Shown here one piece after another: positions 10,056 through 22,540 of a stretch of DNA of 64,000 bases. The stretch comes from Timema cristinae (lineage: Eukaryota; Arthropoda; Insecta; Phasmatodea; Timematidae), in contig JBCFYV010000527.1 in the NCBI GenBank assembly GCA_039000515.1, forward strand, positions 44,623 to 108,622, read 5' to 3'. The notes under the pieces were generated by a model that made no database searches, was not told the origin of the DNA, and worked only from the letters and a program-made list of their open reading frames with translations. Each line of letters begins with the position of its first letter. Positions within the stretch are counted from its first letter, which is position 1. The position numbers and the translations under genes were made by a program.

Positions 10056-13000
10056 TCCTACTCATCCAGCTCCTCCTCCAAATCCTCGTCCTCATCATCA
10101 TTATAATCATTCTCATGATCATCATCCTCATCCTCCTAATCCTCCTAATCCTCATAATCATTCTCCTCCCAATCATCATTAAATCATCCTTATCATCATC
10201 CTCATCCTCGTCATCATCCTCATCCTCCTCATCCTCATCATCCTTATCATCCTCATTATCCTCATCATCATCCTCCTCATCCTGACAATCCTCCTCATTA
10301 TCATCCTCATCATCATCCTCATCATCCTCATCTTCATCAACCTGATCATAATCCTCCTCATCTTCATCCTCTTCATCTTCATCGACCTCCTCCTCCTTAT
10401 ATTCCTCCTTATCATTAGCCTCCTCCTCCTCATCATTATCATCATTATCATCATCAAAATCATGATCCTCATCATCCTCATGATTATTCTTATCACCCTC
10501 ATCCTCATCATCCTCATCATCCTCATCTTCATCATCATCATCCTCCTCCTCCCTCTCATCTTCCTCCTCCTCATCACCCTCATCCTACACATCATCATCA
10601 TTCTCAACCTCATCCTCCTCATCATCGTCATCAACATCCTCATCATCATCCTCATCATCCTCATCTTCCTCCTCCTCCTGATTATCATTATTCATCCTCA
10701 TCCTTATCCTCATAATCATCCTCATCATCCTCATCATCATCATCCTATTAATCATCCGCATCATCATCCTCATCATTATCCTCATCATCATAATCTTCAT
10801 CCCCATCATCCTCACTCTTATCATCATCATCCTCGTTATCTTCCTCGTCATATTCATCCTCCTCATCATCCTCATCCTCATCATCATCTTCACCCTCATC
10901 ATCTTCATCATCATCATTATCATCCTCCTCCTCCTCCTCCTCCTCATCATTATCATCATTATCATCCTCATCATCTTCAACATCCATATCATCCTCATTA
11001 TACTTATCATCCTCTATATCCTCATCTTCATCCTTATCTTCATCCTCATCATTATCATTATCAACATTATGATCCTCCTCATTCTCATCATCTTCATCAT
11101 CAACATCCACATCCTTATTAACGACATCATCATCTCTCATCATCCTCATCATATTCATAATCATTCCTCCTCATCCTCATTCCTCCTCTTCATCATTATC
11201 ATTATTTTCATCCTCAACTTCTTAATCATCCTCATCATCATCCTCATTATCATCATCATCCTCATCATCATCCTTCCCTCTTCTCCTTCTCCTCCTCCTC
11301 ATCTTCCTCCTCATCATCCTCGTCCTCATCATCCTCCTCCTCCTCATAATCATAATTATTCTCATCATTCTCTCATCATTCGTATCATCCTCATCCTCTC
11401 ATCATCCTCAGAATCCTCAGCATCCTCATTCTAATCATCATCATCCTCCTCCTTATCCTCCTCTCATTATCATCATCACCCTCCTTCTCACCCTCCTCCT
11501 CACCCTCCTCCACATCATCCTACTCCTACACCTTCCTCTCTAATCCTCCTCCTAATCATCATTGTCTTCCTCCTCATCATTTACATCATTATTATCCTCA
11601 TCATCACATCATCATTCTCATCATACTCATCCTATTCTCATCCTCATCATTCTCATCCTCGTCTTCTCTCCTCCTCATATTCCTTATCATCCTCATCATT
11701 CTTCTCATCCTGCTGCTCCTCCTCCTCATCATTCTCATCATCGTCATCATCATCATTATCATCATCATCATCGTCATCCTCATCCTCATTGTCAACCTTA
11801 TCCTCATCATCATCCTAATCCTCATCAACCTCATTATCATCCTCATAATAATAATCCACCTCATCATTTCCTCCTCCTGTCATTCTAATCAACATTATCC
11901 TCCTCACTACTCCTCATTTTCCTCCTCCTTCTCATCACCCTCCTCCTACTCATCATCATCTTCTTTCGTCTCATCATCCTCCTCATCATCTTCCTCCTAC
12001 TCATCATTATTCTCATCATCCTCATCTTCATCATTATCAGCATCCTCATCCTCCTCATCCACATTATCATCCTCATCCTTATGATCATCATGCTCATCCT
12101 CATTATCATCCTCATCATCATCATCCTCATTATCCTCATCATCATCCTCATCATCTCATCTTCATCCTCATCCTCATCTTCATCCTCAAAATCCTCATCT
12201 TCCTCCTCTTCCTCATAATCATCCTCCTCCTCCACCTCCTCATTATCATCCACATCCCCATATCATCCTCATCATCCTCCTCATCCTCATCCTCATCATC
12301 CTCATCATTTTCATTATCATCATCATCCTACTACGTCTCCTACTCCTCATCCTCCTCATCCTCAACAACTTCATCATCCCTTCATCCTCATCATCCTAAT
12401 CATCAACCTCATCATCCCCTCATCATCATCTTTATCATCATCATCCTAATCATCATCACCCTCCCCATCATCTTCATCCTCCTCCTCCTCATCCTCACCT
12501 CATCATCATCCTCATAAACATTATCCTGATCATAATCTTTTCATCATCATCCTCATCCTTATCATCCTCCTCCTCAACCTCCTCACCCTCATCCTCTTCA
12601 TCATCATCCTCATCATCCTCTTCATCGTCATTATCATAATCATCATCGTCCTCATCCTCGTCATCATCTTCATCCTCCTCCTCATCCTCCTCATCCTCTT
12701 CCTCATCATACTCCTCCTCATTCTCCTCATCATCTTCCTTATCATCATAATTATTCTCATCCTCTTCATCATCATAATCTTCCTCATCCTCCTCATTCTT
12801 ATTATCTTAATCCTCCTCATCCTCCTCCTCCTCCTCATCATTATCTTCATCATCATCATCACCATCATCATCCTTATCATCCTTATCATCCTCATCATCC
12901 TCTTCCTCATCCTCCTCCCTTCCACATCCTCCTCCTCATCATCCTCATCAACCTAATCCTCCTCCTGATCATCATCCTCATCATCCTCATCATCATCATA

Positions 13001-16000
13001 CTCTTCATAATCATCTTCACCCTTATCCTCTTCATCATCATCATCATTATCATCATCATCCTCCATTTCATTATCATCTTTATAATCATTATCATCATTT
13101 TCATAAACATCATCCTCATCATCATCCTCATAATCCTCATCATCCTCATAATCCTCATCATCCTTATCCTCATCCTCATCTTCATCTACATCTTCACTCT
13201 CATCAACTTCATCATCATCATCTAACATCTCATCATCCAATCATCCTCTCTTCTCTCATCTTCATTGTCAATCATCATTATCATTACACTCATGATCTCT
13301 CCTCATCATCATTAATTCCTCACTCTATCTTCATCATTATCTTCTCATCTAATCATCTTCATCATTATAATCCTATCACATCTCCCTCATCTCATCATAT
13401 TTCATCCTCATCCTCATCATCTCATATCTTACATCTCTATCCTCCTCCTCATCATCTCTCCTCCTCATTCTCTCCTCCTCTATCTCTCATTCTCATTCTC
13501 TAACCATAATCTCCTCATCATCTTCTCTCTATATTCCTCCTATCTCCCTTCTTCCTCTCTCTCCTTTCTTTATCCTCCTATTTACCTACTTAATCTCTTT
13601 CTATTCACCTTCATCATATTATCCTCATTCATATCCTCCCATATCATCTCATTCTCTCTCCTCTATCATCACCTCCTCCTCTCATTCCTCTCATTTCTCA
13701 TACATCTCATCATTATATCATCACCTCCTCTTATCTATCACATCATCTCCACTAATTATTTCTCATACCTCTATATCATCCATCCCTATATATTCATATC
13801 ATCTCATCATTTATTCATTCTCCATTCATCTCTCTCATCTCTCTCATCATCATCATTATCATCATCATTCATCATCATCATTCTCCTCATCTCCTATCCT
13901 CATCATCTTCAATCTCATTATCATCATCTCTTCATCATCATCCTACTCTCATATCCCTTCCTCATCTCCTCATCCATCATCTCTCCTCATCATCCTCTCC
14001 TCATCTTCATACCATCCATCATCATTCTCATCATATCCTTCATCATCTCATCTTCTCTTCTTCATATCACTCCTCATTCATCATCCTCATCCTTCCTCAC
14101 ATCATACCTCCTCATCTTCATCCTACATCATCTCATCTACATCATCCTCCATTAATCTTCTACATCTCTTACATCCTTCATCATCTCTCCTACATCATCT
14201 CTCCTCTTCCATCATACTCTTCATCTCATCTCCTCACTCTCCTCACTCTAATCATCCTCTCTCCTCATCTCAATCATCTTCATCACTTATAATCATCCTC
14301 ATTCTCTCATTCTCTCATCATCTTCTCTCTACACTATTCCTCACTCTTTATCATCTCTCCTATCATCCATCATCTCATCTTCTTCTATCATATCATTCCT
14401 CATTATCCTCCTCCTCATCCTTCTTATCCTCTCTAATCATCCTTCACCTCCTCATCATTCTCATCTCTCTCCATCCATCATCCTCTCTATTATCATCCTT
14501 CTCCATCATCTCTCACTTTCTCCTCCATCCTCATTCACATAATTCATCCTCTCTCATATTCATCTCCTCATATCTCCTCATATCTCCTCATACTCTATCA
14601 TCCTCACTCCTCTCATCCTTCACATCCTCACTCATCATCTGCTTCAATCTCTCATCATTCTCATATATCCTCCTCATTCCTCATCATTCATCTCATTCCT
14701 CAACCTCATCATATCTACCCTCCTCATCCTCCATTATCTCTCTAATCCTCATATCATCCCTCATCCTCCTCTCATCCTCCTCATTCTCCTATCATCTCTC
14801 CTCATCATCATCATTACATCCATACTCATTTCATCATATCCTCATCCTCACACGTCATCATCATTCATCATCCTCATCTCATTCTTAATTCATCCTCCAT
14901 CATCTCTCATCCTCATCTTATCCATCTCATTTATCAATCTTCATCCTCTCATATCTCCTCTATCCTCATCATTATCAATCCTCTCTCTTCATCATCATCC
15001 ATCATTCATCCCCATAATCCTCATCATCCTCTCACCCTCATAATTTCTTTCATCCATCCTCCTCCTCATCTTCCTCTCTCATTCCTTCTTATCCTCATAT
15101 CTCATAATCATCATCCTACCTCCTCATATCTATCTATCCTCCTCCCTCCTCCATTCATCCTCCTCTCTATCTCTCATCATCATCTCTTCATCATCATCCT
15201 CATTATCCTCATCCTCCTCATCTCCTCTCCTCTATCTCTCTCCTCATATCCTCTCCTCCTCATCATTATCCTCATCTCCTCATCACCTCATCATAATACC
15301 TTCATCCTCCTATACTCATCATCATCATCATCTCATCATCCTCATCTCCTACTACCTCCTCCTCTTCATCTCATCATCTCCTCATCCTCTCTCATCTCAT
15401 CTCAACATCATACTCATCCTCATCATCCTCATAATCCTCACCTCATTTCATCTCCTCATCATCCACCTGTTCCTCAATCCTCCTCTCTTCATCATCTCAT
15501 TTTCATCCTCTCCTCCTCCTCTCATCCTCATCCTCATCATCCTCTCATCTGCATCCTCCTCCTCTTCATCCTCAATAAATCATTATCATTATCAACCTCA
15601 TATCATCATCATCTCATCATAATCCTCCTCTCATTCATCTCATATTCTCTCCTCCTCATCATCCTCATCTACATCCTCACATTTCATCATCCTCATAATC
15701 CTCCTCCTCATATCATCCTCCTAATCATCTCCTAATCTCCTTATCTTATATCCTTCTCCTTCTCTTCCTCCTCATTCTCCTCTCATCCTCGTCCTTATCA
15801 TCATCCTCAACATCTCCTCTCCTCATATCCTCTAATCATCATCATTCTCATCATTCTCATCATCATCCTTATCATCATCATCCTCATCATCATTCATCCT
15901 CCTCCTTCTGCTCATTCTCATCACCCTCATCATCATCATCAACATCAACATCTCATCCTCATCCTAAACCTTACATCATTCTCATCCTCCTCATCTCCTC

Positions 16001-17982
16001 CTCCTCATCCACGCACCATCCTCATCCTCAACATTTTCCTCCTCATCATCTCTCATCCTCATCCTCAACCTCATCATCATCGTCCTCATCCTCATCATCA
16101 TCATCTACATCCTCATATTCATCATTATCATTATCATAATCAACCTCATCATCCTCATCATCATCCTTATCATCATCAGCCTCAAAATAATCATCCTTAA
16201 AATCATCATCATCCTCATCATCCTCCTCATCCTCTTCCTCATCATCATCTTCTTCTCTCCTCCTGATCCTCCTCATTCTCTTCCTCTACTCCACATCCTC
16301 CTCTCATTATCTTCCTCTCATCATCTTCATCCTCCTCTATCATCATCATTAACCCCTCCTCCTCCTCATCATTAACCCCTTACTCCTCCTCCTCATCATT
16401 AACCCCTTACCCCTCCTCCTCCTCATCCTCATCATCCTCATGATCATCATCATCATCCTCGTCATCCTCCTCCTTCTCCTCATCATCTTTATAATCATTC
16501 ATCATCAATATCATCATCATCCTCATCATCATCCTCCTCCTCATCATAATCATCATCATCCTCATCCTCATCATCAACATGATCATCATTATCATCATCC
16601 TCATCATCATTTTATCATAATCCTCATCATCATCATCTTCACTCTCATCATCTTCATCATCATCATTATCATCCTCATCATCCACATCATCCTATCTTAT
16701 CTCTCATCTTCATCCTCATCATCATCGTCAACATCATCATTATCATTATCAACCTCATGATCCTCCTCCTCCTCATCATCATTATGTTCCTCAACATCCT
16801 CATCCTCATCATTATCTTCATCATCCTTATCCTAATTCTCATCATCCTCATCATCAACATCCTCATCATCATCATCATCCTCGTCCTTATCATCATCATC
16901 TTCATCATCATCATCATTATCCTCATCATCCTCATAATCTTCATCATTATCATCCTCATTCACATCCTCCTCTTCATCATCATCATTATTTTCATCCTCA
17001 TCCTCCTAATCATCCTCATCATCATCCTCATTATCCTTATCATCCTCATCATCCTCATCATCATCCTCATCCTCCTCGTCCTCCTCCTCCTCCTCAAGCT
17101 CATCCTTCTCCTCCTCCTAATCTTCATCATACTCATCAACATCATCATCATCATACTCATCTCCTCATCCTCATTCTCCTCCTACTCATCCTCATAATAC
17201 TCTCCTCCTCTTAATCTTCCTCCTCTATTATCATCATCACCCTCCTCTTCATCTTTATCCCCTCCCCCCTCATCCTCCTCCTTCTGCTCATTCTCATCAC
17301 CCTCATCATCATCAACATCATCATCATCTCATCCTAATCCTTATCATCATTCTCATCCTCCTCATCATCATACTACTCCTCCTCATCATCATCCCCTCAT
17401 CCACATCATCATCCTCATCCTCAACATTATCCTCCTCATCATCCTCATCACCCACCTCATCATCATCGTCCTCATCCTCATCATCATCTTACATCCTCAT
17501 CTTCATCATTATCATTATCATAATCAACCTCATCATCCTCATCATCATCAGCCTCAAAATAATCATCCTTAAAATCATCATCCTCCCTCCTCTCCTCATC
17601 CTCTTCCATATCATCCTCCTCATCATCTTCTTCCTCATCATCCTCCTCATCCCCTCATCCGCTTCTTCCTCCTCCTCCACATCCTCCTCTTCATTATCAT
17701 CCTCATCATCTTCATCCTCCTCCTTATCATCATCATTATCCCCTTCCTCCTCCTCATCATTAACCCCTTCCTCCTCATCCTCAACATCCTCCTATTCATC
17801 CTCCTCATCCTCATCATCCTCATCATCATCCTCATCATCACCTCGTCATCCTCCTCCTCCTCATCATCTTTATAATCATTCATCATCATTATCATCCATC
17901 ATCCTCATCATCCTCATCATAATCCTCATTTTCGTCATCTTGATTATTCTCATCATCCTCCTCATCCTCCTCATCATCATCC
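10056..17982. repeat. Giant ATC/CTC-type trinucleotide microsatellite array
   Basis: About 7.9 kb made almost wholly of TCA, TCC, CTC and ATT triplets on the plus strand: pyrimidine-rich with regularly placed A, almost no G. Triplet register is well kept at about 10.1-13.2 kb and 15.9-18 kb, which creates long spurious frames of Asp/Glu, Met/Arg or Ile/Leu. In about 13.24-15.9 kb the register slips every few units (CTCTCAT and ATCTCAT joins), suggesting either older decay or poor consensus. There is no coding evidence. The array continues at 18633-19110 after an insertion. Confidence 0.97.
15896..17030. repeat. Copy 1 of a segmental duplication inside the microsatellite
   Basis: Rare irregular words shared in the same order with 17273-19109 show a true duplication rather than chance similarity of simple sequence. 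They include cttctgctcattctcatcac, cagcctcaaaataatcatcc, catcattaacccctt, catcatctttataatcattc, catcaacatgatcatcatta, and finally cattattttcatcctcatcc before cctaatcat. Confidence 0.8.
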
Positions 17983-18632
17983 TGTAGCATCGGATGGTGT
18001 ACCATAGACTCTAAACAACAACAAGGCGCTGACTTACCCAGTTTGCCCGCTGCCCGAGGCTCCATGCAAGATAGACACAAGTCGGACGTAACTTCGCGTG
18101 ACCGAAACAAAACTAATACTAACTTGAAGAATGGGGCGCAAATCGGCGACGCCCGTAAAGTGGACTGACTGACGCAATGCGGATATCCACATCGGGAAGA
18201 TTCCCGACCGGCCACGAACTTCCCCGAAGTTCGTTTTAGGCATGCGCAATATGTTCCCTGGCGATCCTAAATGTTTTCCCCCACAATGCTCCCTTCTTTT
18301 CCCCTCTGTGGCAGATTGTATTTATACGGGCATCCGAGCCTACTATCGAGACAATTGGGCCTTAACCGTACTAGGAATAGGAGAAGCTCCGGCTTCATTC
18401 GTATTATAATGTAAGATCTAAATTATTTTCTGGCAACTCTAACTTAGCTTCTCTTGAGATGGACTATCCATATGTTTTACTCTGCGACAGGTGGGAGTTG
18501 CGAGATCTGATGATTTGAATGTTGTCTTTAAACCTTGAAAGGACAGAACTCCTTGCATTCACTCCTGATGTCCCCCCTTTTTTGTATGTACCTTTCTTGT
18601 AGTTTGAGCCTCCCCCCCATTAGGACGGTTCA
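17983..18632. mobile_element. 650-bp complex-sequence insertion, candidate solo LTR
   Basis: An island of unique, balanced-composition sequence sits inside the trinucleotide array. It begins TGTAGCATCGG and ends GGACGGTTCA, so it has the TG...CA ends typical of LTRs. Both sides carry ATCC (a 4-bp direct repeat, weak evidence in this context). It contains a TATA-like TATTTATAC at about 18320 and two adjacent perfect palindromes (18192-18207 and 18215-18233). Copy 1 of the surrounding duplication lacks it. Two overlapping minus-strand frames (107 and 71 residues) show no domain and are probably not genes. A non-autonomous DNA element is an alternative. Confidence 0.5.
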
Positions 18633-19106
18633 ATCCTCATCCTCATCTCATCATCAACATGATCATCATTATCATCATCCTCATCATCATCGTTATCATC
18701 ATCCTCATCATCATCGTTATCATCATCCTCATCATATCATCTTCACTCTCATCATCTTCATCTTCATCATCATTATCATCCTCATCATCCTCATCATCCT
18801 CATCATCCACATCATCCTCATCATCCTCATCTTCATCGTCAACATCATCATTATCATTATCAACCTCATGATCCTCCTCATCATCATCTTCATTAAGTTC
18901 CTCAACATCCTCATCCTCATCATTATCTTCATCATCCTCATCCTCATTCTCATCATCCTCATCATCAACATCCTCATCATCATCCTTGTCCTTATCATCA
19001 TCATCATCTTCATCATCATCATTATCCTCATCATCCTCATCATCATCATCCTCATTCACATCTTCCTCTTCATCATCATCATTATTTTCATCCTCATCCT
19101 CCTAAT
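18633..19106. repeat. Continuation of the ATC/CTC microsatellite
   Basis: The same triplet composition as the main array resumes exactly after the 650-bp insert and ends where the gypsy LTR begins. Long Asp/Glu and Ile frames here are simple-repeat artefacts. Confidence 0.95.
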
Positions 19107-19110
19107 CATT
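19107..19110. repeat. Target-site duplication CATT (left)
   Basis: CATT abuts the left LTR and is repeated at 28741-28744 abutting the right LTR. A 4-bp duplication is usual for gypsy integration. The exact boundary is uncertain by 1-3 bases because the LTR ends are short GTGT-type repeats. Confidence 0.6.
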
Positions 19111-19414
19111 GTGCTTTGCTCGGGTCCGTTTGTCTGAGGATCTTAATTAGAAGTAATAATCAAGCCGTGGATGGAAAGATACTTGTATAATTTATTTATA
19201 GAATATACAACACAAAAGAGGCTTCCTTCGACTCTGAGCGTGCGCATTGTTCAACGACTCCCAATCTAGACTAGCCATTCGTAGAGAGAGGTGTTGACTC
19301 TTTCAAGTCAGGCCAGTTAATCATGACCTCTCACGTCGTGTCAGCCCACTCTGAGCCGACCCCGACTCAAGCGCTACAGTTTGCAGAGCCCGCCACCCAA
19401 TGCGCACGCCACAC
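19111..19414 (-). repeat. 3' LTR of the gypsy-type element
   Basis: Matches 28436-28740 with two substitutions and a one-base indel by eye. On the minus strand it contains TATAAATA (plus 19193-19200), a good TATA box and also a source of an AATAAA-type signal. It begins GTGTGG and ends AGCAC on that strand. Confidence 0.92.
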
Positions 19415-19417
19415 ACA

Positions 19418-19431
19418 CCTCCCCTATTTTT
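19418..19431 (-). promoter_or_regulatory. Polypurine tract
   Basis: On the minus strand AAAAATAGGGGAGG lies 3 bp before the 3' LTR, where plus-strand priming normally starts in LTR retrotransposons. Confidence 0.65.
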
Positions 19432-19690
19432 GAGTCAAACCCCATATACAAGATAAACAATACATAAACTGTGAAGTTAGCGTTATCCATGGAGGTTAAA
19501 CATATTTATCTGCACACTCCAAATGAACTTAAATTAACCTCCTAAATATAATAAGGTATATTAAGACTAAAGCTAGAATTAACCTTTTAAACATAGAAAT
19601 TATATGGAACATCTTAAATACTTTGTTTACAGAGAATGACCCCTAAATGAATTTTAGGAATATAAATAAACTAAATACTACAGCTTCTCC
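19432..19690. other. Gypsy 3' noncoding region, AT-rich
   Basis: No ORF or motif of note. It lies between the polypurine tract and the first minisatellite inside the element. Confidence 0.5.
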
Positions 19691-19848
19691 TAACTACATT
19701 GTTTACATCCTAAATACATTGTTTACATCCTAAAGACATTGTTTACATCCTAAAGACATTGTTTACATCCTAAATACATTGTTCACATTCTAAATACATT
19801 GTGTTTACATCCTAAATACATTGTTTACATCCTAAATACATTGTTCAC
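19691..19848. repeat. 20-bp minisatellite in the gypsy 3' region
   Basis: Eight near-perfect copies of taaatacattgtttacatcc, with variants taaagacatt and gttcacattc. Confidence 0.92.
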
Positions 19849-19948
19849 CTAGACCGGCCGGTCATCTTAAGGATATATCGAATATAGCTTTACATTTGTA
19901 GAGTAGATTAGGTTGCTATCCCTAATTGTTCATTACCTTTGCTTAAAG

Positions 19949-20312
19949 AAACAAATTCACTTTATGTTACCTGTTTTTACGGAAACAAATTCACTTTATA
20001 TTACCCGTTTTCACGGAAACAAATTCACTTTTATGATACCTGTTTTTACGGAAACAAATCACTTTTATGTTACCTGTTTTTACGGAAACAAATCACTTTA
20101 TGTTACTGTTTTTACGGAAACAAATTCACTTTATGTTACCTGTTTTTACGGAAACAAATTCACTTTATGTTACCTGTTTTTACGGAAACAAATTCACTTA
20201 TTACGTTTAGAAAAATTCACTTATTTACCTGTTTTTAGGGAAACAAATTCACTTTATGTTACCTGTTTTTAGGGAAACGCAAACTATTACTTATGTTACC
20301 TGTTTTTACGTA
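19949..20312. repeat. 33-34-bp minisatellite in the gypsy 3' region
   Basis: About ten copies of a unit built from aaattcactttatgttacct and gtttttacggaaac. The last units are more diverged (aggg for acgg). Apparent Tyr/Leu-rich frames through it are artefacts of the repeat. Confidence 0.92.
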
Positions 20313-20370
20313 GCAACCCGGGGGAAACTAACAACCCCCTCTCTCCTAAAGGACAGAGCCAGGCCAACTA

Positions 20371-20404
20371 CACCCAATTTCATAGCTGAGGAACTGCATG
20401 CTTA
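20371..20404 (+). repeat. Left terminal inverted repeat of the mariner-like transposon
   Basis: It pairs with 22541-22574. Shared inner words are AATTTCAT, GCTGAGG and AACTGCATGCTT. Confidence 0.85.
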
Positions 20405-20776
20405 TGAGAAAGATTTATCTTCGCTCTCTCTCTGTTACCGGTTGCCAAATTTTCTAGCTTTCCGTTGTTGGAATGTGAGGGGGGAGGGTTTACTTGGAAA
20501 TCCCTCATTGTAAACAATGCGGCATAAGGTGGTTGGGGGTTCAATTGACAGGCAAAAGCATTTCCTATCGGTGTACAGCCTTTTCTAGAAACATTAACTC
20601 TTTCCACAATCGTAATTTTTTCAAGATTGAAGTTTATTAACGTTTCTCTATTCCCTCCGTAATTATGCTTAATATATTTTATGTATAAAGCTTTTTTCCT
20701 CATAATTAATATACAAACAAATATATTACAACATGCATTTTATAATAAATGCTATACATTACATTCTTACTTGTTC
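20405..20776. other. 3' noncoding part of the mariner-like transposon
   Basis: AT-rich spacer between the left inverted repeat and the transposase stop. A 107-codon minus frame spanning the inverted repeat (20380-20703) has no recognisable domain and crosses the element edge, so it is not annotated as a gene. Confidence 0.5.
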
Positions 20777-22151
20777 TTAATCAGGTAACATTACCACTCC
20801 TAGATCAGCATCACTATCATCATCTTCAGAGCTAGAGGAGCTGTCCTTCAAATTTATCACGACACTGTCATGCAGTTTTTCTATAAGCCCGTCTACGTCC
20901 CACATTGTTGCTTCTACTTCCATTACATGATGAACATGATTTCGCCAGTGTTCTTTTATGATATTTCTCACTCCTTCTTCTAGTAGGCGATGAACATCAT
21001 TAAATTTAAATGTATTGTTTTCTTGAGCAACAAATATTTTAATTTGACTCCAAATTCCTTCGATGGGATTAAGCTCACAGTGATAAGGTGGCAGTCGTAG
21101 AACTTCATATCCAGCACTTTTAGCGATCTCGTCAATAATATATTTACGCTCATAATTGCCTCGTACTTTGTCCAAAATCTCTACAAGCTCCATCTTATTC
21201 ATGGTTTCTTCCCAAGAAATACCTTTACTGGTGAGCCAGGATTGAATAATAATCTTGGTACTACTCTTGGTTGGAATGCTCTCTTTGATCGTAGAATGAA
21301 TGGATGCATTGTCTAGAACTATGACACTGTTTGATGGTATATTTGTAAGCAGCTTCTCTCAGAAATATTTTTCATACATTTTTCCATCCATTTCATCGTG
21401 ATAGTCATCATCTTTTTTCCCATGAAAAATAAGCTCTGCACCTGGTATGAAACCATTTTCATTACCTGCGTGGACGAGAATGACGCGCCCGCCCTTTCCA
21501 GAGTGAAGCTTATTTCCTGTAGTTAGGCCTTCTCGCCTTGCTTGTGAGGATGATGCAATTGTTGTGTCCATCCACGATTTTGAAGTTGTGTGTCCGGAAT
21601 TGCACCAGGTTTCGTCTGTGAAAACAATATTCCTGTTGCTCTCTCTGTGCTTCTTAATAGCTCTTAAGTAGCGATGTCGCCACGCAATAATATCATCTCT
21701 GTCTAGAAGCAAAGAGTTACGCTTCCGTCGAATGAATTTAAAGCCAATATCTATAAAAAACCTCTGAAGTGTCGTCAATGAAAAATTAGGAAGGTCGCTA
21801 TCAGTATCAATTAAAGCTTTAATTTTCTTTAGGTAGGTAATTCATTGTTACGGTAAAGTGAATGTACCTTTCTGCGAATTGCTGCTTGAGTAAAACTATC
21901 ATATTTATCCAAACGCTTCATTTGAGTAGAGTTATTTCTTTTGATTTCTTTTTAGTTTTGAATTGTTTAATAGAGATTACTAACTTATAAGACACACCTG
22001 TAGCTTCTGCAGTTGCCATTGCCGCTTGAGTTACTGAACAAGTTCCGTCTTTACGAAAATAGGTGTAGACTCTTAACACCAATGACCTTTCTTTACTACT
22101 TAATATTTTCCTCTTGGAATGTAATTGTTTGTAACAAGTCGGAGATTCCAT
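20777..22151 (-). pseudogene. DDE_3-type (Tc1/mariner superfamily) transposase
   Basis: The enzyme cuts the element at its inverted repeats and inserts it at TA. The start is the ATG at 22151. The N-terminal region (KERSLVLRVYTYFRKDG, then VTQAAMATAEATGVS) looks like the helix-turn-helix DNA-binding part, followed by LPNFSLTTLQRFF. The catalytic domain shows FTDETWCNSGH (first Asp), VIVLDNASIHS (second Asp) and LPPYHCELNPIEGIW (Glu), so all three catalytic acids are present. Damage comprises two frame changes (near 21920 and near 21835) and one in-frame TGA (21359-21361) between the first and second Asp. The frame is otherwise open from 21778 to 20777. The C-terminus is unusual: a serine run followed by an acidic stretch (SSSSSEDDDSDADLG). 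Length, about 450 residues, is normal for this insect family. Confidence 0.87.
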
Positions 22152-22540
22152 AATGTTAGTTATATCTTAATTGTTAACAATGCACTATTATTCAAATAAA
22201 TATATTAATATGCACTTACAACTATAGTTCCACAACATTACGGTAAAAATACAAAACAAGCAACCAACACATACAGATACACACCAAATCTTAACGTGAT
22301 CAATAACACATATTATTCTACACAGAGTACTTATAAAATATGAGTGTTTATTTAGTCAATGTTTTTGAGCTAGCTATTAGGAACACGAGACTCAGACTAC
22401 TGTAAACTTTACGAATGTGTTGGAGGAAGAAGCACCAAGTACTGACAACAACGACAGCCCAGCATTGCCAAATTTGATATACATTCGAAGGAAGACTGAT
22501 CACGGAAAACAAAAGAATGACAACGCTGTTGCTCAATAGT
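22152..22540. other. 5' noncoding part of the mariner-like transposon
   Basis: Noncoding sequence between the transposase start and the right inverted repeat, which should hold its promoter. No clear TATA box was singled out. The 62-residue minus frame at 22348-22536 has no domain. Confidence 0.45.

Larger units (their letters stand above)
17273..19109. repeat. Copy 2 of the segmental duplication, split by a 650-bp insertion
   Basis: The same ordered marker words as copy 1 occur at 17281, 17549, about 17757, about 17865, 18650, 18898 and about 19070. The copy is interrupted by the non-microsatellite insert at 17983-18632. Removing the insert leaves about 1.19 kb, close to the 1.13 kb of copy 1. 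Confidence 0.8.

Noticed and set aside
10179..13240. Long open frames encoding runs of Asp/Glu, Met/Arg, Ile/Leu or Ser on both strands
   Set aside because: They are produced by any triplet-register ATC/CTC repeat in all frames and show no domain or codon structure.
16046..17895. Acidic and Met/Arg-rich frames in the second part of the microsatellite
   Set aside because: Same simple-repeat artefact.
19913..20272. Regularly spaced repeats that might suggest a CRISPR array, and a 119-codon frame through them
   Set aside because: Units are directly tandem without unique spacers, the context is eukaryotic and inside a retrotransposon, and the frame is repeat-derived.
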